Shown: positions 1 to 7,657 of the stretch, in pieces
How positions within the stretch are numbered: position 1 is the first letter of the stretch
Layout: each line of letters opens with the position of its first letter
Origin: Deltaproteobacteria bacterium
GTDB lineage: Bacteria > Myxococcota > Myxococcia > Myxococcales > JAHFDP01
Length of the DNA stretch: 64,000 bases
Assembly: GCA_023248955.1 (NCBI GenBank)
Contig: JAHFDP010000010.1
Location: 1 to 64,000 of the forward strand
Direction: 5' to 3'
Position numbers and translations under genes: made by a program
Notes under the pieces: generated by a model
Database searches by the model: none
What the model was told of the DNA's origin: nothing
Seen by the model: only the letters and a program-made list of their open reading frames with translations

Positions 1-89
1 TGGAATTTCGATTCGATGCTTTTTTGCAAATGGCGCGCGTGTGCAAACGAAGCCCGAAATCGAAACTTGACAAAAAATCACGTCGCTAA

Positions 90-336
90 TTTCCACCCAA
101 CTCACCACCGCGAACGTGTCGGGCGGGCGGGGGTGGCCCGAGGGCCGGCCCGCACGAGGCGAGCACTGTTTGACGTCAGCGCGTCGATTGCCTTTTCTGC
201 AATCGACGTGCTGGCGGAGTTGCGCAGCGAGCGGGCCGGCCCTCGGGCTGCCCCCGCCCGCCCGGCGCGTTCGCGGGGCACCGCCCGCCGCGGAGGCGAT
301 CAAGTTTTTAAGTGCTCACGCCAAAGTGCGAATTAG
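90..336. repeat. large hairpin repeat element, copy A
   Basis: A 34-base arm at 120-153 pairs with 231-264 with only two mismatches. An inner perfect 10-bp stem (182-191 with 199-208) lies in the loop. To the right, at 295-336, is a tail containing GCTCACGCCAAAGTG that recurs at 7636-7650 beside another large hairpin. The tail contains the TAA stop of the minus-strand hydrolase (333-335). The left flank carries CCACCCA, also shared with the second copy. Positions 1-89 hold no gene I can support. Confidence 0.75.
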
Positions 337-1361
337 CTTCGCGCCCGCAGCCAAGCCGTGATCTCGTGCCACACAAGCCGTGGTGCATGCTTGCCGCAAA
401 GCAGATCCACATGCCCGAAAGGCACCCCGTCGGCGACGCTACCGAAGAGCCGAAAAGTTCGATCGGCGCTGCCGGAAGTCTCGAAAGCTGGCAAAACTTC
501 GTCCGCGTGAATCAGCCGATCCTGCGCACCCGCAGCTGCGTAGAGCGGAACGTCGATGGTCCGAAACGCGGCGGCGTAGTCCTCTCCTTGCGGCCCATCA
601 AAGCGCCCCGTCACGCCCCAACGCGCGAGCGAACCGGCCAGCGGAAGCCATGCCCGATCGAACGACAACCGCAAAAGCTCGGCCATCACGGCGGGCTCGG
701 TGGCGCCTGGCGCGCAGATGTGCGGCAAAAGCGGCGGCGAGAGGCCAAGGATTTCCGGACGCAACGCCACGAGCTGCGCCAGCGGTTGGAACGGCACTGC
801 GCGGTGCGGCCAGACGCGCCAGAAACGCCCGACCTGCACCGCCGCGCCCAACGCCACCGCCGCACCGCCGATGCGCAGCGGGCCGGCGATGGAAACGATT
901 CCGCGCGGGAGCGGATCGAGCTTCGGCGCGGCCGCAAGACAGATGGCTGCGCCGAGCGAATGCGCCACCAGAAACGGCGTCTGCCCGGTCGTCTCTACGC
1001 AAGCACGATAGACCGTCGGAATGTCCTCGAAGGCGTGGCGCTCGAACGTCGGCGCCGGAGCGTGCGGATCATGCGAACGGCCGTGGCCACGAAGATCGAC
1101 GTTCCACGTATCGAAGCCCGCCGCCACCAGCGAAGCCGTGAAGCTGCGCGCCGGGAGATGAAACGAGTAGCGGTTCTGGCAGAAGCCGTGAACGAGAATG
1201 ACCGCTCCGCGCGGCGCATGCAGCGGTGTTTTGCGCGTGACATGCAACGCGCCGCCGTCCGGAAGCGCCAGCCGCAGGTACTCTTTGTTCAGCGAGACAA
1301 AAGAACCTGCATCGATGTGCTGAGAAAGCGGCAAGCTTACTTTGAGGATGTGTCGAGGCAA
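333..1361 (-). CDS. alpha/beta hydrolase, possibly exported (N-terminus uncertain)
   Basis: This is an alpha/beta-fold serine hydrolase of unknown substrate. The oxyanion segment VHGF is near residues 57-60, the nucleophile elbow is AHSLGA (Ser about 135), a GAQDRL acid segment follows, and FGHVDLL probably supplies the catalytic His. The annotated start is a TTG at 1361 with no convincing ribosome site. Directly upstream but in another frame, an ATG at 1408 encodes MKRLLPLVVLALLSAPC, a typical export signal, which runs into a stop after 23 codons. A single indel near 1340-1360 would join this signal to the hydrolase, so either the gene is frameshifted or the start is mis-set. The TAA stop lies inside a dispersed repeat tail. 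Confidence 0.85.
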   Translation of the reverse strand: MPRHILKVSLPLSQHIDAGSFVSLNKEYLRLALPDGGALHVTRKTPLHAPRGAVILVHGFCQNRYSFHLPARSFTASLVAAGFDTWNVDLRGHGRSHDPHAPAPTFERHAFEDIPTVYRACVETTGQTPFLVAHSLGAAICLAAAPKLDPLPRGIVSIAGPLRIGGAAVALGAAVQVGRFWRVWPHRAVPFQPLAQLVALRPEILGLSPPLLPHICAPGATEPAVMAELLRLSFDRAWLPLAGSLARWGVTGRFDGPQGEDYAAAFRTIDVPLYAAAGAQDRLIHADEVLPAFETSGSADRTFRLFGSVADGVPFGHVDLLCGKHAPRLVWHEITAWLRARS

Positions 1362-1671
1362 GGAGCGGACAAGAGCGCGAGCACGACGAGGGGGAGGAGT
1401 CGCTTCATCGATGCATTATCCACGATGGGGCTGGGGCGCAGCAAAACGCCAACGCTGTTCCGAGCAATCCGAGCCTGGGACCCAACCATGCCTTGGCACG
1501 CGCGAAGCGATCCGGTTTTCTTGTCGTATGATAAAATGCCACGGCGCTTCGGACGCAGACCGGGACACAGACCGGCGACTTCGACCGAGGAGTCGCGTGT
1601 TCACTTCGTCGGCCTCGTCACGATTCGCTCGCTCGAGGATCTTACGTCCACGCCGTCTCCGTGAGGCTTTC

Positions 1672-2928
1672 ATGCAAAGGCCATACGCAACCCTGGTGTC
1701 GATAGTGGTGTCGATCACGGCTTGTCCGAAAGCTGGTGACAACCAGATGCAGCCAAACAGCGGCGATGGTGGTTCGAACGCGCCGTTGACCTTTGGCGAT
1801 CTCGAGGTGACCAATCGTCAGATCTGGTCGCAACGCACCGTGACCGTGACCGGCACGCTCACCATCAAAAGCGGCGGCGAGCTGGTGCTCGACCACGCCG
1901 ATCTGAAATTTTCGCCGCGCATCGAGGACACCGACACCTTCGCGATGGAGGGCACGGCCAAGCTCACGGCCACCGCGAGCAAAATCGAGAGCGGCAGCGG
2001 GCGGCAGTGGAATCTGCAGGCCAGTGACAGCTCGCAAATTTTCCTCGACAACACCCTCGCCACGGGCCATGCGGGCCTGCGCTGTTTCGGCAACACGCAG
2101 TTCACCGCCACCGGCGCGGGCGCGAATGTCGAAGAGGTTCAGCTGCACGACGACGTCAACGTGCGCATCGCGAACGGCGCCGAGTCTTACGTCGTGCTCT
2201 TCTTCGCCGGCGGCACGACCGCAGCGTTGACCCACGGAGAGTTAACAAGCGGCAGCGCTCTTACGCGCGAGTTCGACATCCCGACCTCACCCAATTCGAC
2301 CGGCCATCTGAAATTGGAAAACGCCAACGTGATCGGATGGCAGCTCGATCTGTCCGAAGAGAGCAACCTGACCATCGATCATGGAGAGAACATCGTGCTC
2401 GCGCTCCATTTGAAGGATGTCAAGAAGACCATTCCCGATGACATCACCAGTAACACGCCGCGCGACGGCGGCATGGACTTTTCCGCGACACCCGGCAACC
2501 CGACCTTTTCCTACGCGATGAGTGCGATCACGAGCCTCAACGTCTACGCGACGGGCGCGTGCGATCTGAAATTTACGGGCAAGGTGGATGTGACGGAGCC
2601 CAACGCCAACAACCAGTCGCGCGTGGAGTTCGACGGGCCGGCCATCACCTTGGCCGCCAATCTCGCGCAGACGGGGGACCAGGCGCAGATGATCTTCAAC
2701 GGTGTTACGCTCGAGGAAAGCAGCGGCGCGGCGCCGTCGTTCACCGTGGACAACAGCTCGACCATGCAGATCATCAACGTCGCTGCAACGGCCAACACGC
2801 GCGTGGCCGCTGTGGCAGGAGGCGTGGTGCAGATCAACGGCGGTTCGGGATGGTCGCCCTCGATGTTCGAGGCGATCGACACGACCGGCGACGGCGGCGT
2901 CTACCTCAACGGCGCTCGCCCTAAATAA
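1672..2928 (+). CDS. putative lipoprotein, repetitive beta-rich
   Basis: 418 aa. The reading frame stays open far upstream, but the ATG at 1672 follows a GTGAGG ribosome site and gives a lipoprotein-type leader (VSIVVSITAC, Cys about 18). The mature part is Ser/Thr/Asn/Gly-rich with alternating hydrophobic strands and recurrent phrases such as LTATASKIES and LKLENANVIG. This pattern suggests a right-handed beta-helix or similar surface protein. No enzymatic motif was recognised and the function is unknown. It diverges from the hydrolase. Confidence 0.75.
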   Translation: MQRPYATLVSIVVSITACPKAGDNQMQPNSGDGGSNAPLTFGDLEVTNRQIWSQRTVTVTGTLTIKSGGELVLDHADLKFSPRIEDTDTFAMEGTAKLTATASKIESGSGRQWNLQASDSSQIFLDNTLATGHAGLRCFGNTQFTATGAGANVEEVQLHDDVNVRIANGAESYVVLFFAGGTTAALTHGELTSGSALTREFDIPTSPNSTGHLKLENANVIGWQLDLSEESNLTIDHGENIVLALHLKDVKKTIPDDITSNTPRDGGMDFSATPGNPTFSYAMSAITSLNVYATGACDLKFTGKVDVTEPNANNQSRVEFDGPAITLAANLAQTGDQAQMIFNGVTLEESSGAAPSFTVDNSSTMQIINVAATANTRVAAVAGGVVQINGGSGWSPSMFEAIDTTGDGGVYLNGARPK

Positions 2929-2933
2929 AATAG

Positions 2934-3212
2934 ATGAAGGACAATGAGGATAAGGGCGAGCTCACCGCCGCCGATGGGCTTTACTCGAACGGCCCAGTTG
3001 ACACGCCGCCGCTAAGCCTCTTCCACCTCCGCACCGCCGGTGTTAATCTCCCAACGGTGCCGCGCCTCCTCCTCACGCCCAGCCGCAAGCTTGCCTTCGT
3101 GGTGGCGCTCTTCGTCGGTCTCACCGCAGCCAGCGCGATTCTGATGGCGCGCGATGCCCGCCGCCGGCCGGGGCACAACATGCTGGCGCTCCGGCAAATC
3201 GGGCGTCATTAG
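2934..3212 (+). CDS. small single-pass membrane protein (hypothetical)
   Basis: 92 aa. A membrane segment at about residues 52-71 (LAFVVALFVGLTAASAILMA) is flanked by Arg/Lys clusters, as in genuine small inner-membrane proteins. It starts five bases after the preceding lipoprotein stop, without an obvious Shine-Dalgarno sequence. No family was recognised. The minus-strand frame here has no comparable features. Confidence 0.4.
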   Translation: MKDNEDKGELTAADGLYSNGPVDTPPLSLFHLRTAGVNLPTVPRLLLTPSRKLAFVVALFVGLTAASAILMARDARRRPGHNMLALRQIGRH

Positions 3213-3247
3213 CCTTCTGGCACCGGTTTTCCGCTATACCCCGCCCC

Positions 3248-3439
3248 ATGGGTTTCAGTCTCGATTCCAAAACCGGCGCCGAAATCTTGAACCTCTTGCG
3301 CGCCTCGTGCGTTGCAACTTCGGCCAGCATCACCATGGTCACCCGCGGTCCCAAAGCGACGGCGCAGGCGAGCCGCGTGCGCTCGATCAAAGACGGCAAG
3401 CTGGTCGGCGATCAGCACAACAACGGAAGCGCGGCATGA
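3248..3439 (+). CDS. 63-aa protein coupled to hemE (hypothetical)
   Basis: The TGA stop (3437-3439) overlaps the hemE start in an ATGA, a layout expected for a translated coupled gene. The product is short, Ala/Ser/Thr-rich and contains ASCVATSASITMVTRGPKAT. It has no clear membrane segment and matches no family known to me. It may regulate or set up hemE translation, or simply be an operon partner; that is inference from position only. Confidence 0.45.
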   Translation: MGFSLDSKTGAEILNLLRASCVATSASITMVTRGPKATAQASRVRSIKDGKLVGDQHNNGSAA

Positions 3440-4470
3440 TCAACGATCGTTTTCTTCAAGCGGCGCGCGGCCTGCGCACGGACACCACGCCAATCTGGAT
3501 CATGCGCCAGGCCGGCCGCTTTTTGCCGCAGTACCGCGCCATCCGTGCCCGCGTCGATTTTCTCACGCTGTGCAAAACGCCGGCGCTGGCCGCTGAGGTC
3601 ACGGTGCAGCCGGTCGATGCGCTGGGTGTCGACGCCGCCATTCAGTTCGCCGACATTTTATTGGTGCTGGAAGCGATGGGGCTGGAGCTCGAGCTTGGCG
3701 ACCGCGGGCCGCATTTGCCGTCGCCGGTGCGGAGTGAAAACGACGTGGCGCGGCTCGCAGTGCCTGACATTCGTGATCGCTTGTCATACGTATTACAAGC
3801 GATCATGCTGTCACGGCAGGCGCTGGCTGGGCGTGTACCGCTGATCGGTTTTGCCGGCGCACCGTGGACGCTGCTCGCCTACGCGGTGGAAGGCGGCGGC
3901 TCGAAAAATTATCTGCGCGCGAAGCGCATGCTTTTCGAAAGGCCCGCGCTAGCCGATCGGCTCCTCGAGAAATTGACCGAGACCACCATCCGTTATCTCT
4001 GCGCGCAGCTCGACGCCGGCGCGCAGGCCACGCAGCTTTTCGATTCTTGGGCGGGCGAATTGGCGCCGGCCGATTACGCGCGCTTCGCCCTGCCCTGCAA
4101 CGCGCGCATTCGGGCCGCCGTGAAAGCGCACTGTCCCGATGCGCCGTTCATTTATTTCGGCACCGGCTACGCGGGCATGCTGGACCTGGTGCGGCAGGTG
4201 GGCGCCGACGTGGTGGGTTGCGATTTTCGCAAGTCGCTGGAATCGTCGATTGCGGCGCTCGGCGCGGACGCGGTGGTGCAAGGGAACCTGGATCCGGCCG
4301 CGCTGTTCCTCCCGCTGCCCGATCTGCAACAGCGCGCCACGGAAGTTGTGAACGCCGGCCGCACCGCGCGCGCACACATCTTCAACTTGGGCCATGGCAT
4401 TCTTCCGGAGACCGAACCGACCCAAGCGCGCGCGCTCGTGGAAATCGTGCACGAGGCTGGCGCGCGGTGA
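3436..4470 (+). CDS. hemE: uroporphyrinogen decarboxylase
   Basis: 344 aa, normal length. It decarboxylates the four acetate side chains of uroporphyrinogen III to coproporphyrinogen III in cytosolic heme synthesis. The N-terminal signature PIWIMRQAGRFLPQYR is intact, with an Asp in FADILLVLEAMG, GFAGAPWTL in the middle, the FDSWAGEL segment and the C-terminal FNLGHGILPETEP. The frame is open upstream, but the ATG at 3436 places the family signature at the usual distance and overlaps the preceding stop. The next gene, hemH, begins in the hemE stop codon (GTGA). Confidence 0.97.
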   Translation: MINDRFLQAARGLRTDTTPIWIMRQAGRFLPQYRAIRARVDFLTLCKTPALAAEVTVQPVDALGVDAAIQFADILLVLEAMGLELELGDRGPHLPSPVRSENDVARLAVPDIRDRLSYVLQAIMLSRQALAGRVPLIGFAGAPWTLLAYAVEGGGSKNYLRAKRMLFERPALADRLLEKLTETTIRYLCAQLDAGAQATQLFDSWAGELAPADYARFALPCNARIRAAVKAHCPDAPFIYFGTGYAGMLDLVRQVGADVVGCDFRKSLESSIAALGADAVVQGNLDPAALFLPLPDLQQRATEVVNAGRTARAHIFNLGHGILPETEPTQARALVEIVHEAGAR

Positions 4471-5402
4471 AGATCGGTGTCGCGCTGCTGAACATGGGCG
4501 GCCCCGATTCGCTCGAGGCGGTGCAGCCGTTTCTCGAAAATCTTTTTTCCGATCGTTACATCTTCCAGTTCTGGTTCGGTCAGCGCGCCTTCGGAAAAAT
4601 GATGGCGCGGTTGCGCCGAAAAAAAAGCACCGAATTCTACCGCGCCATGGGCGGATTCTCGCCGCAAGGTCCCTGCACCGAATCGCAACGGATCGCGCTC
4701 CAAGCGGCGCTGGGCGCTGACTTTCGTGTCTACACCGCATTTCGTTATTGGCGTCCGTTGGCACAGGAAGCGGTCGATCGCGCGGTGGCCGCCGGCTGCA
4801 CGCGCCTGGTGGGACTGTCGCTCTACCCGCACTGGTGTCGCGCGTCGGTGAAGACGAGCCTGCTCGATCTCACCGCGCGCGTTGGCAAACGTCTGCCGCT
4901 CAGCTTCATCGAGCATTACCCCGAGGACACCGCGTATCTCGACGCGCTGGCGCGAACCGCGCAAGAAGCGCTCGCCGCCTCTCCTCCCGACGCGCAGCTA
5001 CTCTTCTCCGCGCACGGAGTCCCGCAACGGCTCATCGAAAAAGGCGATCCCTATCTGCGCGAAATCGAAGCCACCATGGCTGGCGTGGTGCGCCGCCTCG
5101 GCGGGTGCGACCATTTACTCTCGTTTCAATCGCGCGCCGGCCCGATGAAGTGGCTCGCACCGACCACCGAAGCCACGCTGCGCCGACTCGCCGCCGAAGG
5201 CAAACGCAGCGTGGCCATCGTGCCCATTTCGTTCGTGAGCGATCACTCGGAAACGACCTACGAGATCGACATCCTCTTCCGAAAAATCGCCACCGAGGCG
5301 GGCATCACGTCGTTCGTTCGCGCTCCGGCGCTCAATGATCGGCCGGACTTCATCGCCGCGCTCAAGGCGCTGGTGGAGCGGCACGTCCGGGAGACCGGCT
5401 AG
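4467..5402 (+). CDS. hemH: ferrochelatase
   Basis: 311 aa, in the usual range for short bacterial ferrochelatases. It inserts Fe2+ into protoporphyrin IX, the last step of the protoporphyrin-dependent heme branch. It opens with VALLNMGGPDSLEAVQPFL, carries the FSAHGVP motif with the invariant His, and the conserved FVSDHSETTYEID segment with the catalytic Glu. The GTG start at 4467 overlaps the hemE stop by GTGA. The intermediate enzymes (coproporphyrinogen and protoporphyrinogen oxidases) are not in this window. Confidence 0.96.
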   Translation: MKIGVALLNMGGPDSLEAVQPFLENLFSDRYIFQFWFGQRAFGKMMARLRRKKSTEFYRAMGGFSPQGPCTESQRIALQAALGADFRVYTAFRYWRPLAQEAVDRAVAAGCTRLVGLSLYPHWCRASVKTSLLDLTARVGKRLPLSFIEHYPEDTAYLDALARTAQEALAASPPDAQLLFSAHGVPQRLIEKGDPYLREIEATMAGVVRRLGGCDHLLSFQSRAGPMKWLAPTTEATLRRLAAEGKRSVAIVPISFVSDHSETTYEIDILFRKIATEAGITSFVRAPALNDRPDFIAALKALVERHVRETG

Positions 5403-5419
5403 CAACACGACGCACGTAA

Positions 5420-5438
5420 TGTATATCATGCTGTATAT
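5420..5438. promoter_or_regulatory. probable toxin-antitoxin autoregulatory operator
   Basis: Two TGTATAT direct repeats (5420-5426 and 5432-5438), 12 bp apart, lie right at the start of the RHH antitoxin. RHH antitoxins normally bind such short repeats over their own promoter. This is AT-rich sequence in a GC-rich context. Confidence 0.45.
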
Positions 5439-5706
5439 GCCAAAGCTCCTCCGCAAACAGGTCTACCTCGAGCGTTCTCAAGATCGCCGTTTGAAGCGCC
5501 GCGCCGCGCAGGAGCAGGTCCCGGAAGCAGACGTCATTCGCCGCGCCATCGACCTGGGCCTCGAGCGGATGGGCGCCGAATCGATGCCCCGCGAAGCCGC
5601 GCGCAAGAAGCTCATCGCGTTCATCGATGACCTTGTCAAAAAAGGTCCGTTGCGTGGCGGGCGAAAATGGACGCGCGAGGAGCTTTATGACCGAGATGCA
5701 AAGTGA
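5437..5706 (+). CDS. ribbon-helix-helix antitoxin
   Basis: 89 aa. The N-terminal strand-helix-helix (LLRKQVYLERSQDRRLKRRA then PEADVIRRAIDLGLERMG) is typical of RHH/CopG DNA-binding antitoxins. The basic, Glu-rich C-terminus would bind the toxin. In-frame ATGs exist at 5419, 5428 and 5437; 5437 (MPKLLRK) best fits family N-termini and leaves the repeat operator largely upstream. The stop overlaps the toxin start as GTGA, so the pair is translationally coupled. Confidence 0.85.
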   Translation: MPKLLRKQVYLERSQDRRLKRRAAQEQVPEADVIRRAIDLGLERMGAESMPREAARKKLIAFIDDLVKKGPLRGGRKWTREELYDRDAK

Positions 5707-6149
5707 AGCGAATCCTTCTCGACACCAACGTCCTCGTCTACGCGCACGATCGAAGCGAACCCGCTCGCCTCCAGTGCAGCCGCGATCTTCTCGAGGTTCT
5801 GAGCGACCGAAGCGACGTCTTTCTCACGAGCCAAATCCTGGGCGAGTTTTTTCGCGTGGTGACCCGCAAGCTCACCGACCCCCTTTCGGTCCACGTTGCC
5901 GCCGCGCGAATCGAAACGCTTCGCGCCGTCTGGGAGGTTCTTCCAGTCACCGAGGAAGTCGTCGTCGAAGCCATTCGTGGCGTCGCCGCACACAAGCTCC
6001 CCTACTGGGACGCCCAGCTCTGGGCCTGCGCGCGTCTCAATCAGGTCGGCGTTATCTTGAGCGAAGATTTTCAAGATGGCCGCGTTTTGGAAACCGTTCG
6101 GTTTCGCAATCCCTTCGCGAAGGATTTCGAATTGGAACGCGTGATTTGA
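5703..6149 (+). CDS. PIN-domain toxin (VapC-like ribonuclease)
   Basis: 148 aa with a GTG start inside the antitoxin stop. PIN nuclease acidic residues are present: LLDTNVLVYAHD (first Asp), the LGEFFRV Glu, the YWDAQL Asp and a final ILSEDFQDG acidic cluster. PIN toxins are Mg2+-dependent RNases that cut tRNA, rRNA or mRNA when not neutralised by the antitoxin. The target cannot be inferred here. All core residues look intact, so it should be active. Confidence 0.88.
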   Translation: MKRILLDTNVLVYAHDRSEPARLQCSRDLLEVLSDRSDVFLTSQILGEFFRVVTRKLTDPLSVHVAAARIETLRAVWEVLPVTEEVVVEAIRGVAAHKLPYWDAQLWACARLNQVGVILSEDFQDGRVLETVRFRNPFAKDFELERVI

Positions 6150-6191
6150 CGAGCGCGGCACGTCGCATTCGCGGAGTTCCAACGAACGCCA

Positions 6192-6207
6192 TGTTAGAAT
6201 CCTAACA
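6192..6207. promoter_or_regulatory. inverted repeat abutting a start codon
   Basis: TGTTAG-AATC-CTAACA, a perfect 6-bp inverted repeat, ends exactly at the base before the ATG of the PilZ gene. It could be an operator or an RNA hairpin that controls initiation. No conventional Shine-Dalgarno is visible here. Confidence 0.35.
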
Positions 6208-7308
6208 ATGCGTTGGTTGAAGCGACCTGCCCAATCCGCGCCGACCCCGACCTTCACGCTCCCAACACCGTTGGCGATGCTGCCCTGCCCGCGCGCCCGC
6301 ATTCGCCACCGCGAGCTCATCGAGGTGGTGGAGCGCCTCGTCCGCGCGCTCGGCGGTGACGCCGCGGTGCAGGTCTACGCAGCCGGTTCACGCGACTCGG
6401 CGGTGGCGGTGTTACGCGCAGTGACCAACGGTGCCCCCGAGCGGGCGCTGCAGGCCGCGCGGGCCGTGGTGCGCGACACGCAGCTACACCTCGTGGAAGT
6501 CCAACCGAAGTCGATCGAATCGACGGAGCGGTTTCTGGCCACGCTGGCCTCGGTGACCGCGCACGCCGCCCGCGACGAGCGGTGGGTGCATCAGCTTCAA
6601 GTTGAACTGGGCTTAGCTAAGCCTCAGCGCTCCGAGCAGCGCTACCATGTGCAACTCCCCTGCACGTTGCGCTGGGGCGAACAGGCCCGGCCGGGGATTG
6701 TGCTGAACCTCTCCATCGGCGGCATGTTCGTGGAGGTCGACGAGCCCCCGCCCCGCGACGTCGATCTGCGCATCGAGCTCACGGTGCCAACTTTCGATGG
6801 CGTGATCGCACTGACGGGCGCAGCGACGCACCAAGGCCGGCCCAGCCCGCTCGGGCGCGTGGGCGTCGGCGTGCGGCTGACTGGTGTTCGCGCGGGCGCG
6901 CACGAGGCCATCTCCGGTTTTCTTTCGCTGGCCGAGCGGGTCTCGCGACACCACGTGGTGCTCTCCGGCGCACCGCCCGAGGGACTGGAGCGCGCGCTCG
7001 GGTCGCTCGGCATGCAGATTCTCCAAGCTCGCGATCTCAGCATGCTGGTCGCCGCGCTGACCGACGATCCCGAGGGACCCGACCTCCTCGTGGTCTCGCC
7101 GCCCGATGCCGAACTCACCATGCGCGTGGTTCGCGTCGAGGGCGGTGACGCGGCTCTTCCCATTTTGGCGCGGGCTGCGTCGACGAGCGAGGGTGCTGCA
7201 CTGCGGGACCTGGGAGCCACCCTTCTATTGTCGGAGCGAGCTTCCCTGGAGGACACCGTGCGTGCGGTGGAGACGGCGTTATCTCTCGGGCGGCCTAGGG
7301 TGACTTAA
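6208..7308 (+). CDS. PilZ-domain protein with degenerate C-terminal domain
   Basis: 366 aa, cytoplasmic. A PilZ domain lies at about residues 145-245: the RYHVQLP arginine region followed by VLNLSIGGMFVEV, the N/DxSxGG c-di-GMP motif. PilZ proteins report c-di-GMP to motility, polysaccharide or development functions. The N-terminal third is helical and unrecognised. The C-terminal 110 residues (HHVVLSGAPPEGLERAL to the end) resemble a receiver-like alpha/beta fold without a clear phosphoacceptor Asp. The ATG at 6208 abuts an inverted repeat. Confidence 0.8.
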   Translation: MRWLKRPAQSAPTPTFTLPTPLAMLPCPRARIRHRELIEVVERLVRALGGDAAVQVYAAGSRDSAVAVLRAVTNGAPERALQAARAVVRDTQLHLVEVQPKSIESTERFLATLASVTAHAARDERWVHQLQVELGLAKPQRSEQRYHVQLPCTLRWGEQARPGIVLNLSIGGMFVEVDEPPPRDVDLRIELTVPTFDGVIALTGAATHQGRPSPLGRVGVGVRLTGVRAGAHEAISGFLSLAERVSRHHVVLSGAPPEGLERALGSLGMQILQARDLSMLVAALTDDPEGPDLLVVSPPDAELTMRVVRVEGGDAALPILARAASTSEGAALRDLGATLLLSERASLEDTVRAVETALSLGRPRVT

Positions 7309-7454
7309 GTTCGGCACTCTGCCTGCGCGGTGTACGGTGCCCGCGATCGGTTCGTGCTGATTGAAGTGGAATTCAGTGACATGATATTTTATCAAGTCAC
7401 GGTTCCGGTCAACGTCCGCGCGTACACGAATCTTTAGAACTTCATCGGATCAAA

Positions 7455-7657
7455 AATCCACCCATTATCCTCAGGTCGTGACGGGCGGGCGGGTTCCGTG
7501 CGGTGCGCGACCGGAGCCTCCGAGGTTGCCAACTCCTCCAAAGGCCCCCTCGCACGATCAATAACCGCACCGCACGGAATCTGCCCGACTGGCGCGACCC
7601 GCCCCGCACGCCGCGCAGGCGATCAATTTTTTATGCTCACGCCAAAGTGAAATTTAG
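7455..7657. repeat. large hairpin repeat element, copy B
   Basis: The 22-base arms at 7486-7507 and 7566-7587 pair with two mismatches. The right flank at 7618-7657 repeats the tail of copy A (GGCGATCAA, a T-run, then GCTCACGCCAAAGTG). As in copy A, the TAA stop of the adjacent minus-strand gene lies inside the tail. CCACCCA left of the hairpin is also shared. The rest of 7309-7454 has no gene I can support. Confidence 0.72.

Noticed and set aside
312-1664. 450-codon plus-strand frame over the hydrolase
   Set aside because: Arg-rich antisense shadow of an alpha/beta hydrolase with intact motifs.
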